Positions 27,285 to 35,355 are shown, counted from the stretch's first letter. The stretch is DNA of 64,000 nt from RUG13091 sp045113315 (GCA_045113315.1 JBGUIX010000002.1:62001-126000); one strand, 5' to 3'. Notes: a model not told the origin generated them from the letters alone. Translations and numbers: made by a program.

Positions 27285-29378
27285 ATGAAAAAGCGCATTT
27301 TCGGTTTAGCCATTGTTTTAGGATTATCTTTATCCACTTCTTATGTATTGTTATCTTTAGATAAACAAGAATATCAAGTGTTTGCTGACACTGAAGGGGA
27401 TACTGTTGATCTTTCAAAATTGACAGGAGATTACACAGCTAAAGATGGCGATATTTTAACTAAATCGTTATCCAGTTATCACAAAATTTCTATCGCTGAC
27501 GGAGCATCAATCACATTAAGAGACGCTAATATTGATCTTGCTTCTTCAGCCGATCATAAACTTCCAGGAATAACATGTGAAGGTAGTGCCACTATTAATA
27601 TAGAAGGTGAAAATTTAGTTAAACCTCTATATAATTTACGTCCTTCCATCTTTTTTGGCGAAGGGAAAACTTTAACACTACAAGGCACTGGTGTACTTAA
27701 TGCTGATAATAGCGCGGGGGATAGTGCAACTGCTATCGGTGCTTATTACGGAACCTCATGCGGAAATCTTGTTATTAAAAGTGGAACCATTACAGCTAAA
27801 GGTGGGACGCAGAGCGCCGCTCTTGGTTGCTCACGTAAGGCCTCATGTGGATCAATCACTATTGAAGGAGGAACAGTAACCGCTATCGCTGTCGCTTCTG
27901 GGGAAGCTGCAATTGGAGGTTCAGACACCAGTTGGCAAGGACCATCGCAATCAGTTGGTCTAATTACTATTAGCGGTGGAACCGTTAATGCAACTGGTCA
28001 TGTCGGAATTGGTTCTGGTTCTGCAAGTGTCTGCGAAGGTATCTTAATTACAGGCGGGACGGTTAATGCAACTGGTTCAACATATGGTCCAGCCATTGGC
28101 GCAGACCAAAGGGGAGATACTGATGCAGGTGTAAATTTCATTACCATCACCGGTGGAACCGTTAATGCAAGAGCCGGAGACGTCACCGCAGCCATTGGTG
28201 CTTCTCATGATGGTAGCAGATGCGGTGATATTACAATTACTGGCGGAAAAATATATGTTAATAAAGATGCAGGAGATCCTGATTATCTTGGTGTTGGGAT
28301 TGGAAGTGGAGTTAGAGCTGGAGGAGAATATGAAAAAGATGGTGGTTCATGCGGAAACATCACCATTGGCAAAGATGTTGAATATTTAGAAGTGCATAGA
28401 GGCTCGGACTATCAAACAACCACCACCATCGGAGCAGGCAAGGGTTCAACTTGCGGAAAAATTACTATCGCCGGTGCAGAATACGAAACAATCACAAAAA
28501 CACCATTTATTTATCCGACACAGCCATCAGAAGTTATTGAATTAATCAATAACATTCCTAAACCAGTCGTATATACTCCAGAATGCAAAAAAAAGATAGA
28601 TGAAGCAAGAAGAGCTTATGATTCTTTAAAAGAAGATAAAAAAGACGAAGTTACAAATTACGACGATTTGCTTGCGGCAGAAGCTGCATATAAAGCATTT
28701 GAAGATCAAGATAAAGCTGATAAAGTTGAAGACTTAATCGATGATATTGGTGATGTCAAATACACTGATGAATGTAAAGAAAAAATCGATACCGCTAGAG
28801 AAGGATATGATGATTTAACCAATGATCAAAAGGAACTAGTTGAAAACTACGATACCTTAACTCATGACGAAGGAGTGTATGAACACGTCGATGAGACAGT
28901 TAAAAAAATCGACGCCATAGGCGAAGTCACAACCGAAAGCGGAGATGATATTGCTGAAGCTAGAGAATTATATGATTCTTTAACCCCTGAAGAAAAAAAC
29001 ATAATTCCTCAAAGTTATGTTGAAACATTACAAGCAAGCGAAGAAACATATAAGGAACTTACCGAGAAAAAACCTGATAATCATAAAAAAGGTATGTCTC
29101 CTGTCGGAGTAGTATTCCTCGTGTTAGGAATTATCTTATTGCTCATCATTTGTGCTTATGTATTACTATTCTTTGTCTTCAATAAATGGATTAAAGAAGA
29201 AAATGACGCTACAAGAGTCTTCAAATTTGGCAAGAAAGATGGAAAAGCAAGATTGTTAAGAGTTCCATTTAGCTTTGCTAAGAAAGATGGAAAAGTTAAA
29301 TTCATCTTTAAATCAATCAAGTTTGTTTATGTGGATGAAAATGAAGTCTACAAAACAAAAGCGGAAGCGCTTAAATAA
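27285..29378 (+). CDS. Beta-helix surface protein with helical repeats and a conserved C-terminal anchor/tail
   Basis: 697 residues. Signal peptide (about 1-33), then Gly-rich repeats of the type ITISGGTVNATG (about 95-390), each about 25-35 residues, expected to form a right-handed beta-helix. Next come three helical repeats (about 415-590) with YTPECKKKIDEARRAYDSL and YTDECKEKIDTAREGYDDL, resembling FIVAR-like modules. One membrane helix (about 606-630) is followed by a cytoplasmic tail that closely matches that of the 587-residue protein at 49520 (FNKWIKE, GKKDGK, KFVY, ALK end). Likely a surface adhesin or glycan binder. Controlled by a palindromic operator. Confidence 0.82.
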   Translation: MKKRIFGLAIVLGLSLSTSYVLLSLDKQEYQVFADTEGDTVDLSKLTGDYTAKDGDILTKSLSSYHKISIADGASITLRDANIDLASSADHKLPGITCEGSATINIEGENLVKPLYNLRPSIFFGEGKTLTLQGTGVLNADNSAGDSATAIGAYYGTSCGNLVIKSGTITAKGGTQSAALGCSRKASCGSITIEGGTVTAIAVASGEAAIGGSDTSWQGPSQSVGLITISGGTVNATGHVGIGSGSASVCEGILITGGTVNATGSTYGPAIGADQRGDTDAGVNFITITGGTVNARAGDVTAAIGASHDGSRCGDITITGGKIYVNKDAGDPDYLGVGIGSGVRAGGEYEKDGGSCGNITIGKDVEYLEVHRGSDYQTTTTIGAGKGSTCGKITIAGAEYETITKTPFIYPTQPSEVIELINNIPKPVVYTPECKKKIDEARRAYDSLKEDKKDEVTNYDDLLAAEAAYKAFEDQDKADKVEDLIDDIGDVKYTDECKEKIDTAREGYDDLTNDQKELVENYDTLTHDEGVYEHVDETVKKIDAIGEVTTESGDDIAEARELYDSLTPEEKNIIPQSYVETLQASEETYKELTEKKPDNHKKGMSPVGVVFLVLGIILLLIICAYVLLFFVFNKWIKEENDATRVFKFGKKDGKARLLRVPFSFAKKDGKVKFIFKSIKFVYVDENEVYKTKAEALK

Positions 29379-29399
29379 GCGATAATAAATTACGATTAT

Positions 29400-29424
29400 G
29401 TGCTCACCTAGTGTGGGCACTTTT
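29400..29424 (+). terminator. Terminator of the beta-helix surface protein
   Basis: GTGCTCAC (29400-29407), loop CTAGT, GTGGGCAC (29413-29420), then TTTTC. It overlaps the 3' end of the convergent pseudogene. Confidence 0.85.
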
Positions 29425-30029
29425 CTTTATTAATACGAACTGATTTATAAATAAATAATCCAATAACAAATAAGGTTATTAAGAAAATTAAACCTTGGCT
29501 AAATAATTGCATTAAATACATCGCATTATCTGAACCATCGCTGAAAGTCATAATCAGATTAAATTCCATCATCTGCATAGTGTATAACGCTCCAATTAGG
29601 CCAAGAAATGACAGACATATTGCCTATCGGTTTTATCTTTCTTCACTAGGCTTTTGATGGCAAAAATCATTTTAAGCGTGCCATATAAAGCATAAGCGTA
29701 AATAAACCAATCGATAAAATAATGAGGCGCATCTTTAAACATAATTGTTAAAACAAACGCCGCCATCATCGGGGCTAAAACCACTAACAATGATATTAAA
29801 CCTGCTAAATAGTTGTTAGGTTTTATATGGTATTTTTCTATTGACCACTGCCAAACTTTAAATAGAGCCATCAAAAAAAATACAATAATTAACCAATATC
29901 CAATCAAATTTAATAAGGACGAAAACTAAATGTATTGTGCCCATAGCTAATGGGCCAAACAAAGAACAATAAAAAGCAATATTTCCTGAGTGATAGATGT
30001 TAATCATTCTTTTAAATAGGTTTTTCATA
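29408..30029 (-). pseudogene. Four- to five-helix membrane protein disrupted by two frameshifts
   Basis: Three consecutive frames on the minus strand join into one protein of about 205 residues. It begins MKNLFKRMINIYHSGN at 30029. It shifts near 29905 (before LIGYWLIIVFF) and again near 29600 (after KDKTDRQ), and continues as CLSFLGLIGALYTM to a TAG at 29408. Hydrophobic segments continue across both breaks, showing a single ancestral gene. Family unknown. Two independent lesions make a sequencing error less likely than decay. It borders the RNA/Fic islet. Confidence 0.7.
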
Positions 30030-30049
30030 CAGTAATATCATAGCAAAAA

Positions 30050-30172
30050 TAAAATAAAAACATCTCCAATGAGATGTGATTATTTGTCAATCAGGGCGCT
30101 GCATCCTGAATCGCTAGCCATCCATTTCTGAAGAAATGCGTCGTGGTCGCACAGCGGCTTTCCACCTTTGAC
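30050..30172 (-). ncRNA. Structured small RNA, copy A
   Basis: A transcription unit of about 120 bases with its own promoter (TATAAT at 30184-30179, 7 bases before the conserved TCAAAGGTGG start; TTGATG 16 bases upstream) and terminator (CATCTC-ATTG-GAGATG then T run, 30076-30056). It is about 75% identical to copy B at 31221-31337. Compensatory changes support pairing: 5' CGCTG with 3' CAGCG here, versus CGGTG with CACCG in copy B. The hairpin CATTTCT/AGAAATG here is CATTC/GAATG in copy B. The outer stem TCAA/TTGA closes the fold. No known RNA family recognised. It lies downstream of the Fic gene. Confidence 0.75.
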
Positions 30173-30260
30173 AATGATATTATATCAATATATCAGCACA
30201 CATCAATCAACGATTCAAAAATCATTTTGACAACAAGTGCAAATTATATATGATATAAGT

Positions 30261-30306
30261 GTGAACCCAAGATGGCAATTGGAGCCATAATCGGTTCATT
30301 TTTTCA
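30261..30306 (+). ncRNA. Possible tiny RNA: promoter followed directly by a terminator hairpin
   Basis: TTGACA (30227-30232), 16 bases, TATGAT (30249-30254), then a predicted start at about 30261. The transcript would be only about 45 bases: TGAACC..TGGC..GCCA..GGTTCA and six T, ending 3 bases from the Fic stop codon on the opposite strand. It could be an antisense or decoy RNA, or the hairpin may simply block read-through. Expression is not shown. Confidence 0.4.
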
Positions 30307-30308
30307 TA

Positions 30309-31163
30309 TTATTCTTCCTCCTCATAATAATATGAATAATCAATACCTTTCATAAAAATATCTCTATTATTTATATCGTTAATTAAGGCTTCTTTGAGAA
30401 GGCTAAAAATAGGTTTGGAATCAACAGGGCTTGCTTTCATTGCCGACAAATAATCATCCTTATCAATCTTTGACCAATCAATGCACTTCTTTAGCCTGTT
30501 CTTTAGAAGTAAATCTAACCAAATTCTAGTAGCTCTGCCATTGCCTTCCATGAACGGATGTGCAATATTCATTTCAATATATTTATTCACTATTTGATCA
30601 AATGTATTATCCGGCATTTTATCAATGTCTTTTAATACTTGTGGCAAGAAGTCTCCGTTAGCAAAAGTAAACCCGCCTTTAGAAATAGTTTTAGTTCTGA
30701 TTTTACCAGCGAATGGATAAAGTCCTTCGAACAAGTAAGCATGTATCTTTTGCAAAGCTAGAGTCTTTCCAATGTCCTCTTTTTCAATCAATTCTGTTTT
30801 ATAAAAGTCATATGCTTTTTTCTTACTTTGCTCATCTATCGGGTCTAGTAAACCTTTTATCCAATCTTGAATTGCTTTTTTATACTTAGAAGGAATGATT
30901 GCAAGAAGCAATCTAACACCTTCTTCATTAATAACATCAGAAAGGTATTTTTTGCCATCATCCGCATATAATTTCAGTTGTCCACAAAATGGTGACAACT
31001 CAGGATTTCTTACTTTGACATTATTCCAATATCTTCTAGGAGAATTAGGCTCGACCAAAATACTTATAAAATCTACAGCGGAATACCACCACATAGAGTT
31101 TTCGTTGTCCCAAACTGCACGAACTGGCTTATTATTAAAGTATCTAATTGAGTGTTTTATCAT
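30309..31163 (-). CDS. BRO-N/Fic-domain protein (putative AMP/UMP transferase toxin)
   Basis: 284 residues. Residues 1-100 resemble the phage BRO-N DNA-binding domain (FNNKPVRAVWDNEN, YSAVDFISILVEPN, ISDV-like YLSDVINEEGVRLLLA). Residues 125-250 are a Fic domain with the complete catalytic motif HPFMEGNGRATR (His at about 202) and the preceding flap GGFTFANGDFLPQ. Fic enzymes modify target proteins with AMP or UMP. I see no inhibitory (S/T)xxxE(G/N) helix, so restraint may come from elsewhere. ATG lies 6 bases after a TATCAT -10 box with TGGACA 17 bases upstream, so the mRNA is leaderless. It is flanked by two structured RNAs and carries its operator twice. Confidence 0.85.
   Translation of the reverse strand: MIKHSIRYFNNKPVRAVWDNENSMWWYSAVDFISILVEPNSPRRYWNNVKVRNPELSPFCGQLKLYADDGKKYLSDVINEEGVRLLLAIIPSKYKKAIQDWIKGLLDPIDEQSKKKAYDFYKTELIEKEDIGKTLALQKIHAYLFEGLYPFAGKIRTKTISKGGFTFANGDFLPQVLKDIDKMPDNTFDQIVNKYIEMNIAHPFMEGNGRATRIWLDLLLKNRLKKCIDWSKIDKDDYLSAMKASPVDSKPIFSLLKEALINDINNRDIFMKGIDYSYYYEEEE
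30976..31000. promoter_or_regulatory. Second copy of the Fic operator, inside the coding sequence
   Basis: AGTTGTC-N11-GACAACT, identical in 22 of 25 positions to the promoter-proximal palindrome at 31190-31214. It lies at codons 55-63 of the Fic gene, 214 bp from the first. Two such copies are unlikely by chance and suggest looping or roadblock autoregulation. Confidence 0.6.
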
Positions 31164-31189
31164 ATTTATATGATAACATATATAAATTC

Positions 31190-31214
31190 AGTTGTCCACA
31201 AATTGTAGACAACT
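31190..31214. promoter_or_regulatory. 25-bp palindromic operator overlapping the Fic promoter
   Basis: AGTTGTC-N11-GACAACT, with symmetry at 22 of 25 positions. It overlaps the -35 box (TGGACA) of the leaderless Fic transcript. Binding by the BRO-N domain or by an islet regulator is inference. Confidence 0.65.
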
Positions 31215-31220
31215 TGCCAA

Positions 31221-31337
31221 ATAAAAAGAAAACATCTCTAATGAGACGTTTATATCAAACAGGGCGGTGAATCCTGAATCGCTGACTCCATTCACAAGGA
31301 ATGCGCCGTGGTCGAACACCGACTTTCCACCTTTGAC
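31221..31337 (-). ncRNA. Structured small RNA, copy B
   Basis: About 115 bases. Promoter: GTAACA, 17 bases, TATAAT (31349-31344), again exactly 7 bases before TCAAAGGTGG. Terminator: AACGTCTC-ATTA-GAGATGTT then TTTTCTTTTT (31250-31221). Fold as in copy A: outer stem TCAAA/TTTGA, inner stem CGGTG/CACCG, and hairpin CATTC/GAATG. Conserved unpaired blocks include GGTGGAAAG, CGACCACG and AGCGATTCAGGAT. Its promoter overlaps the 3' end of the nuclease-like gene, and its terminator abuts the Fic operator. Confidence 0.78.
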
Positions 31338-31368
31338 ATTTGTATTATAGCACATTTATAAGAATGTG

Positions 31369-31746
31369 TTACTTTATTTTTGATGTAATAAATATTGTTA
31401 ATATTTCTGCTCTATGTGGATTGTTAACATCTATTAGTACAGACACCTTAATAGCATTCTTCTTATCGTGCTTCCTTTTAAGATAATAATTAAAAACATG
31501 TTTATGTCTAGCATCTTTTTTAAACAACAAAGGTTTATCAATTCCTTTTGCAATCATCTCAATATCAGATGTCTGCAATCCGTGATATTCTTTTGACGCA
31601 TGTTCTACACCAGTCTCATTGCTTCGTGCTTTAACTTTAAAATACAAAAATAAACCATGAGCTTTGTCATGAATTGGCATCTTAATCGATTCTAGTAGTT
31701 CGACAATAGTTTTGTTAGGCTCAACGCCTTTTTTCTTTTTAGGCAT
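31369..31746 (-). CDS. Small basic protein, possible BECR-fold RNase toxin
   Basis: 125 residues from the ATG at 31746. An in-frame TTG seven codons upstream is possible, but a TATGCT -10 box with ATGACA at 17 bp sits 6 bases before this ATG, giving a leaderless mRNA. N terminus is very basic (MPKKKKG). The C-terminal half, with EHASKEYHGL, KPLLFKKDARHKHVFNYYL and the final strand RAEILTIFITSK, resembles phage/prophage BECR-type (barnase-EndoU-ColicinE5/D-RelE) nuclease domains. Conserved His and Lys residues would be catalytic. The match is by eye only. Its position before the structured RNA and Fic gene suggests a toxin or defence function. Confidence 0.5.
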   Translation of the reverse strand: MPKKKKGVEPNKTIVELLESIKMPIHDKAHGLFLYFKVKARSNETGVEHASKEYHGLQTSDIEMIAKGIDKPLLFKKDARHKHVFNYYLKRKHDKKNAIKVSVLIDVNNPHRAEILTIFITSKIK

Positions 31747-31843
31747 ATTAATAGCATAACATTTCAACATATATATGTCATTATAAATTCAAAGAATTTA
31801 ATCAATTATATAATTAACACTATAATTGTCCAGAAAAAGCAAG

Positions 31844-31870
31844 AAAAAAGGATTGACTTTTTATCAATCC
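31844..31870 (-). terminator. Terminator of the tRNA-Asn/tRNA-Glu unit
   Basis: Minus strand: GGATTGA, loop TAAAAAG, TCAATCC, then six T, 14 bases beyond tRNA-Glu. Confidence 0.85.
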
Positions 31871-31883
31871 ATTTATCAACTTG

Positions 31884-31960
31884 TGGTGACCCATACGGGA
31901 TTCGAACCCATGAATGCATGCGTGAAAGGCATGTGAGTTAAGCCACTTCTCCAATGGGCC
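31884..31960 (-). tRNA. trnE: tRNA-Glu (anticodon UUC)
   Basis: 77 bases with encoded CCA. Acceptor GGCCCAT pairs with ATGGGTC; anticodon stem CATGC/GCATG with loop CTTTCAC. T arm has GGTTCGAATCC. It follows tRNA-Asn by 2 bases. Confidence 0.95.
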
Positions 31961-31962
31961 AG

Positions 31963-32038
31963 TGGCGCCTACCATAGGACTCGAACCTATGACCGATCGG
32001 TTAACAGCCGATAGCTCTACCGACTGAGCTAGGTAGGC
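31963..32038 (-). tRNA. trnN: tRNA-Asn (anticodon GUU)
   Basis: 76 bases with encoded CCA. Acceptor GCCTACC pairs with GGTAGGC; anticodon stem ATCGG/CCGAT with loop CTGTTAA. A small perfect hairpin GCGTTA-TTCG-TAACGC (32042-32057) sits just before its 5' end. Confidence 0.95.
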
Positions 32039-32098
32039 GGAGGCGTTACGAATAACGCAATGAAGATATTACCATACCACTGTTTTTAAAACAAGTAA

Positions 32099-32323
32099 TT
32101 ATTTGACTTTCGCTTCAATTAAATTGACAACGTCTTTTAAAGTCGAAAGTTTAGCAATTTCTTCGCTGGTAAATTCAATAGAAAGTTTGTCTTCTATAGC
32201 GAGCATAACTTCCACTAAATCGAGAGAATCTAAACCTAATGAAGATAAGGAATCGCTCTCTTTTAAATTAGAGATATCAACCTTTTCTTTTAGAATGCTT
32301 TTTACTGTTTCAATGGCGTTCAT
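32099..32323 (-). CDS. acpP: Acyl carrier protein
   Basis: 74 residues, standard length. LGLDSLDLVEVMLAIEDKL contains the DSL motif whose Ser (about residue 36) receives the 4'-phosphopantetheine arm. It carries acyl chains in fatty acid synthesis. Strongly acidic as expected. It stands alone upstream of tRNA-Asn rather than in a fab cluster, so it may be the main or an auxiliary ACP. Confidence 0.93.
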   Translation of the reverse strand: MNAIETVKSILKEKVDISNLKESDSLSSLGLDSLDLVEVMLAIEDKLSIEFTSEEIAKLSTLKDVVNLIEAKVK

Positions 32324-32373
32324 ATGATAACCTCGTTTCTTTGTAATTATATATGTATTTATTAACTTTGTTA

Positions 32374-32406
32374 AGAAAAGGACGATTCTTTTAAAGGAAC
32401 CGCCCT
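32374..32406 (-). terminator. Terminator of the Tad pilus operon
   Basis: Minus strand: AGGGCGGTTCCTTT pairs with AAAGAATCGTCCT (several G-U), followed by TTTTC, directly after the pilin stop codon. Confidence 0.7.
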
Positions 32407-32414
32407 AGAATTAA

Positions 32415-32582
32415 TTAACCGTTGTTTTGACTTGATGTTTCACTAACTTCTGCGATTTGATCGACATGATTTTGTACTGATCTATTCATGGTAGCGAAGA
32501 CACCTGTTAAAGCTGCACTGACAGTTAAGAAGATGGAGATAGTTAAAATAATTCCTAATAATTGACCTTTAATTTCTGACAT
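32415..32582 (-). CDS. Flp-type pilin candidate, 55 residues
   Basis: A short gene at the end of the Tad operon: MSEIKGQLLGIILTISIFLT begins the protein. A short polar leader precedes a 20-residue hydrophobic helix, and a polar C terminus ends QNNG. Size, helix position and operon context (TadA, TadB and TadC upstream) fit a Flp or minor pilin. The SD AAAGGA is 9 bases before ATG. The Gly-Gln/Leu junction after residue 6 could be a prepilin processing site. No prepilin peptidase gene is in the window. Confidence 0.72.
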   Translation of the reverse strand: MSEIKGQLLGIILTISIFLTVSAALTGVFATMNRSVQNHVDQIAEVSETSSQNNG

Positions 32583-32597
32583 AAATATTATTCCTTT

Positions 32598-32939
32598 CTA
32601 ATTGTAATAACCGATGACGGTTGTTCTTGATATAGCGATATTCATCACTTTTTCTCCCATAATTATCGGTTTATATTCTTTAGCGATTACATAAGTAACT
32701 TCATCACCAAATAATGGAGAATAATTATCCGCACTGACGAAATCTATCTGATATTTATCTTCTAAATAAGAGATGAAGTTGTTATCAATATTCCCTCTTT
32801 TAGAGATGAGTTGAGATATCGTCACCGATTTGGCATCTAAATCTGTATAGATAAATTGAATCGATACCATATCGGAAGCAAATAAGAAAAATGTGATGAC
32901 AAACACCATTGATAATATGAATCCTATCTTATAAGACAT
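32598..32939 (-). CDS. Tad-locus single-helix protein (TadE-like / pseudopilin)
   Basis: 113 residues; the SD GGGGGA selects the ATG at 32939, overlapping tadC by 11 bases. One N-terminal membrane helix (about 4-24) is followed by an extracytoplasmic domain of about 85 residues with mixed alpha/beta pattern. This is the TadE/TadF layout. Probably a minor component of the pilus. Exact homology not established. Confidence 0.55.
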   Translation of the reverse strand: MSYKIGFILSMVFVITFFLFASDMVSIQFIYTDLDAKSVTISQLISKRGNIDNNFISYLEDKYQIDFVSADNYSPLFGDEVTYVIAKEYKPIIMGEKVMNIAISRTTVIGYYN

Positions 32940-33603
32940 TGACCATTTCCCCCATAATTGAAATGATGCCAAAAGTTAATAAGATGGTAATCGCCCCTGC
33001 ACCAATAAGAGGCAAAGATGATAAGGATGACATGCTTCTATCCTTATTATCGATTAATTGTTTTTGTTGATTACGAGATAACTGTAAAAAGAGATTGTTA
33101 AATTGCATCATATGTAACGAGTTTTCTCCTTCATCCACCATCTGGTATAAAGAAAGCATGATGTTGTTCGTGGAATGAGTTTGAAACTTGTTTGCAAAAT
33201 TTAAGAATGGTTTTACAGATTTATCGTGATCGATTTCTAAAATCAAAGATTGTAGTTGTTCTTCCATCCAAGGAGATGCATAAGCGGACACTGCTTGAAA
33301 AGATTGATAGATGTTATAAGAGTTAGACAAAAAGAACTGAATATAGCTAATCATCGTAATGAATTCATTTTCTCTTTCATTCAATATTTCTTTTTTTCTT
33401 GCTAGATACGAATCAAAGATTAAGTAATTAACTACTAAAATAACAATAATACCGATAAATACCGCCATTATTTGTTTCAACAAAATAGTCAAAGTTACTA
33501 ATAAAGCAATAGAAACGATATTGATAATAACAATCTTTAGATATTCTTTATTTTTGTTTTTACCAATAAAAGCTAATAATTCTTCAAATCTTTTCATGGT
33601 CAT
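32929..33603 (-). CDS. tadC: Tad pilus inner-membrane protein, TadC-like
   Basis: 224 residues with two N-terminal helices, a cytoplasmic helical region (about 65-190, T2SF-like; contains SLYQMVDEGENSLHMMQFNN) and a C-terminal helix (LIGAGAITILLTFGIISIM). It overlaps tadB upstream by 20 bases and the next gene by 11. With TadB it would form the platform on which the ATPase acts. Somewhat shorter than typical TadC, as in other Firmicutes Tad loci. Confidence 0.65.
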   Translation of the reverse strand: MTMKRFEELLAFIGKNKNKEYLKIVIINIVSIALLVTLTILLKQIMAVFIGIIVILVVNYLIFDSYLARKKEILNERENEFITMISYIQFFLSNSYNIYQSFQAVSAYASPWMEEQLQSLILEIDHDKSVKPFLNFANKFQTHSTNNIMLSLYQMVDEGENSLHMMQFNNLFLQLSRNQQKQLIDNKDRSMSSLSSLPLIGAGAITILLTFGIISIMGEMVNVL

Positions 33604-34300
33604 CCCATCCTTTGATTTTTAATTTGCACATTTTATAAATAGCTAGATGAACACTGACTAAGCAGAATAATGAAATAGCGAATATCCCAAGTGGATAAAA
33701 GAACTGTTTACTAATCGTTATAAAAAACGAAGATAAAGCAAAACGAAGGAAGACCATAATAGAAAGAGATAATAACCAAAGAATGACAAATTCCGTTAAT
33801 TTCTTACGATTTATCGCACTAGAAGTAGAAATGTATTCTTCCGTATTTTTTAAATCTTCTAATAAATAGCTAGACATATCTATAATATCTCCACCTTGAT
33901 CTTCAAAGATTTTGATTAAATCAATAAAAAGTGAAAAGGCATGGAAACGGAAATATTTATTTAAATAATCTAGCCGATCTGAAGAAGATAATTCCTCAAT
34001 ATTTTCGATACTCTTTTTAAAGTCTTCTCCCATCGTTTCTAATGTCGATTCATAAGCGGCACTAACCGTTCCTTTAATTGATAAAGAAACAATAAAAGTG
34101 TTAATAAAGTGATAGCACTGATGAAAACGTTCACTTTTAATAACATATCTCTTTACCATTGGGCTTGCTAAAAAGAAGAAATAAATAATACCTAAAGCAA
34201 ATATCACTAAGGCGATAATCCAGTTATTAGAAGAAATAAAACAGGTAATACCGATAATTAATGAAATAAATATTCCTAAAGTAGTAACCTTATTCATCAT
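33584..34300 (-). CDS. tadB: Tad pilus inner-membrane protein, TadB-like
   Basis: 238 residues. Two N-terminal helices, a T2SF-like cytoplasmic domain with DLIKIFEDQGGDIIDMSSYL (about 135-155), and two C-terminal helices. ATG overlaps the tadA stop in ATGATGA, and the gene itself ends with TGA, both proofs of standard stop usage. Assigned by topology and position next to the ATPase. Confidence 0.7.
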   Translation of the reverse strand: MMNKVTTLGIFISLIIGITCFISSNNWIIALVIFALGIIYFFFLASPMVKRYVIKSERFHQCYHFINTFIVSLSIKGTVSAAYESTLETMGEDFKKSIENIEELSSSDRLDYLNKYFRFHAFSLFIDLIKIFEDQGGDIIDMSSYLLEDLKNTEEYISTSSAINRKKLTEFVILWLLSLSIMVFLRFALSSFFITISKQFFYPLGIFAISLFCLVSVHLAIYKMCKLKIKGWDDHEKI

Positions 34301-35355
34301 TTTTCTCCTTTCGTAAATGTTTGCTTAAATAATTCTTCATCTTCATAATCTAGTAGACTTAAAGCGTCTTTATCTAGTTGATAATAGATTTCTTCATCCT
34401 TCTTTCTCTTATAAAGAGGGTGAAAAGAGCCTTTTTGGTCGATTAGAGCCACTTCTTCAATAAATCTTGTCACTTTACCATCTTTATTAATTTCTCTTCG
34501 TAAATAGATGTAAAAATTGAAATTGTAATAGATGTCAGACATCAGTAAAGAAATATCTTGTTTCTGTTCATTCATTAACACCATGCGGGCAATCCTTGTT
34601 GGCATAGTTTTTAAACTTGTCGCATGTAATGTGGTGATAATGGGGTGACCAGTCATCGCAGAATTAAGAACTTCCACCATTTCTTTACCTCGAGATTCCG
34701 CAACGATTAACCAGTCTGGGTTACTTCTTAAAGCGTTTTTCACGAGTTCTTGAATCGTGGCTTCTTTATTCTTTTCATCAGCTTGCCAAATGTTTAAATC
34801 AATATCTTTATCTATAGATACTGTATCTAATTCCAAAATATTATCGATGACGATAACTCTGGAATAAGTCGGTAGTTTCGTTAATAGATATTTTTGAAAT
34901 TCTGTTTTTCCCGAACCCGTCATACCTCCAATAACGATAGATTTGTTAGATTTGATAACTACTTTTAGTAAGGAAATTAGTTTTGCATTTAGAAAAGTAG
35001 ACCGATCATTAATCAATAATTCATTAGAAGCTAAACGTATTGAGAAATTTAAAACATTTTCATTTCTTCTTCTTGGAATAGAAGGATGCAAAGCATTGAT
35101 ACGATATCGTCCAATCGATACATCTAATTTGGGACTTTGATAAGAGAATTGCTTTTCGCTCAAATTAGCAATCTGTCTTATAAAATCTCTGGCTACTTGT
35201 TCATCTAGTTGAATCAAGGATTTACACCGGCCTTGATTGTTGTCGAGATAATAAAGAGATTCGCCGTTATAGGAAATATCGGTAATGTCTTTATTTTCTA
35301 AAAGCTCTTTTAAAAACGAACTTTCTATAAATTCTAAAGCCTTTAACTTATCCAT
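34297..35355 (-). CDS. tadA: Tad pilus ATPase (CpaF/TadA, secretion superfamily)
   Basis: 352 residues. Walker A GGMTGSGKT at 143-151, an Asp-box-like VIVIDNILELD, Walker B region DWLIVAESRGKE and the His box TTLHATSLKTMPTRIARM are all present and in order. This hexameric ATPase drives assembly of the Flp pilus. It is shorter than CpaF of Gram-negatives because the N-terminal domain is reduced. Cytoplasmic; works with the TadB and TadC platform encoded next. Confidence 0.9.
   Translation of the reverse strand: MDKLKALEFIESSFLKELLENKDITDISYNGESLYYLDNNQGRCKSLIQLDEQVARDFIRQIANLSEKQFSYQSPKLDVSIGRYRINALHPSIPRRRNENVLNFSIRLASNELLINDRSTFLNAKLISLLKVVIKSNKSIVIGGMTGSGKTEFQKYLLTKLPTYSRVIVIDNILELDTVSIDKDIDLNIWQADEKNKEATIQELVKNALRSNPDWLIVAESRGKEMVEVLNSAMTGHPIITTLHATSLKTMPTRIARMVLMNEQKQDISLLMSDIYYNFNFYIYLRREINKDGKVTRFIEEVALIDQKGSFHPLYKRKKDEEIYYQLDKDALSLLDYEDEELFKQTFTKGEK

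Noticed and set aside
33584..34300. Mycoplasma-type recoding of TGA to Trp
   Set aside because: tadA and tadB end at TGA within overlapping start-stop junctions, and only tRNA-Trp(CCA) is seen.
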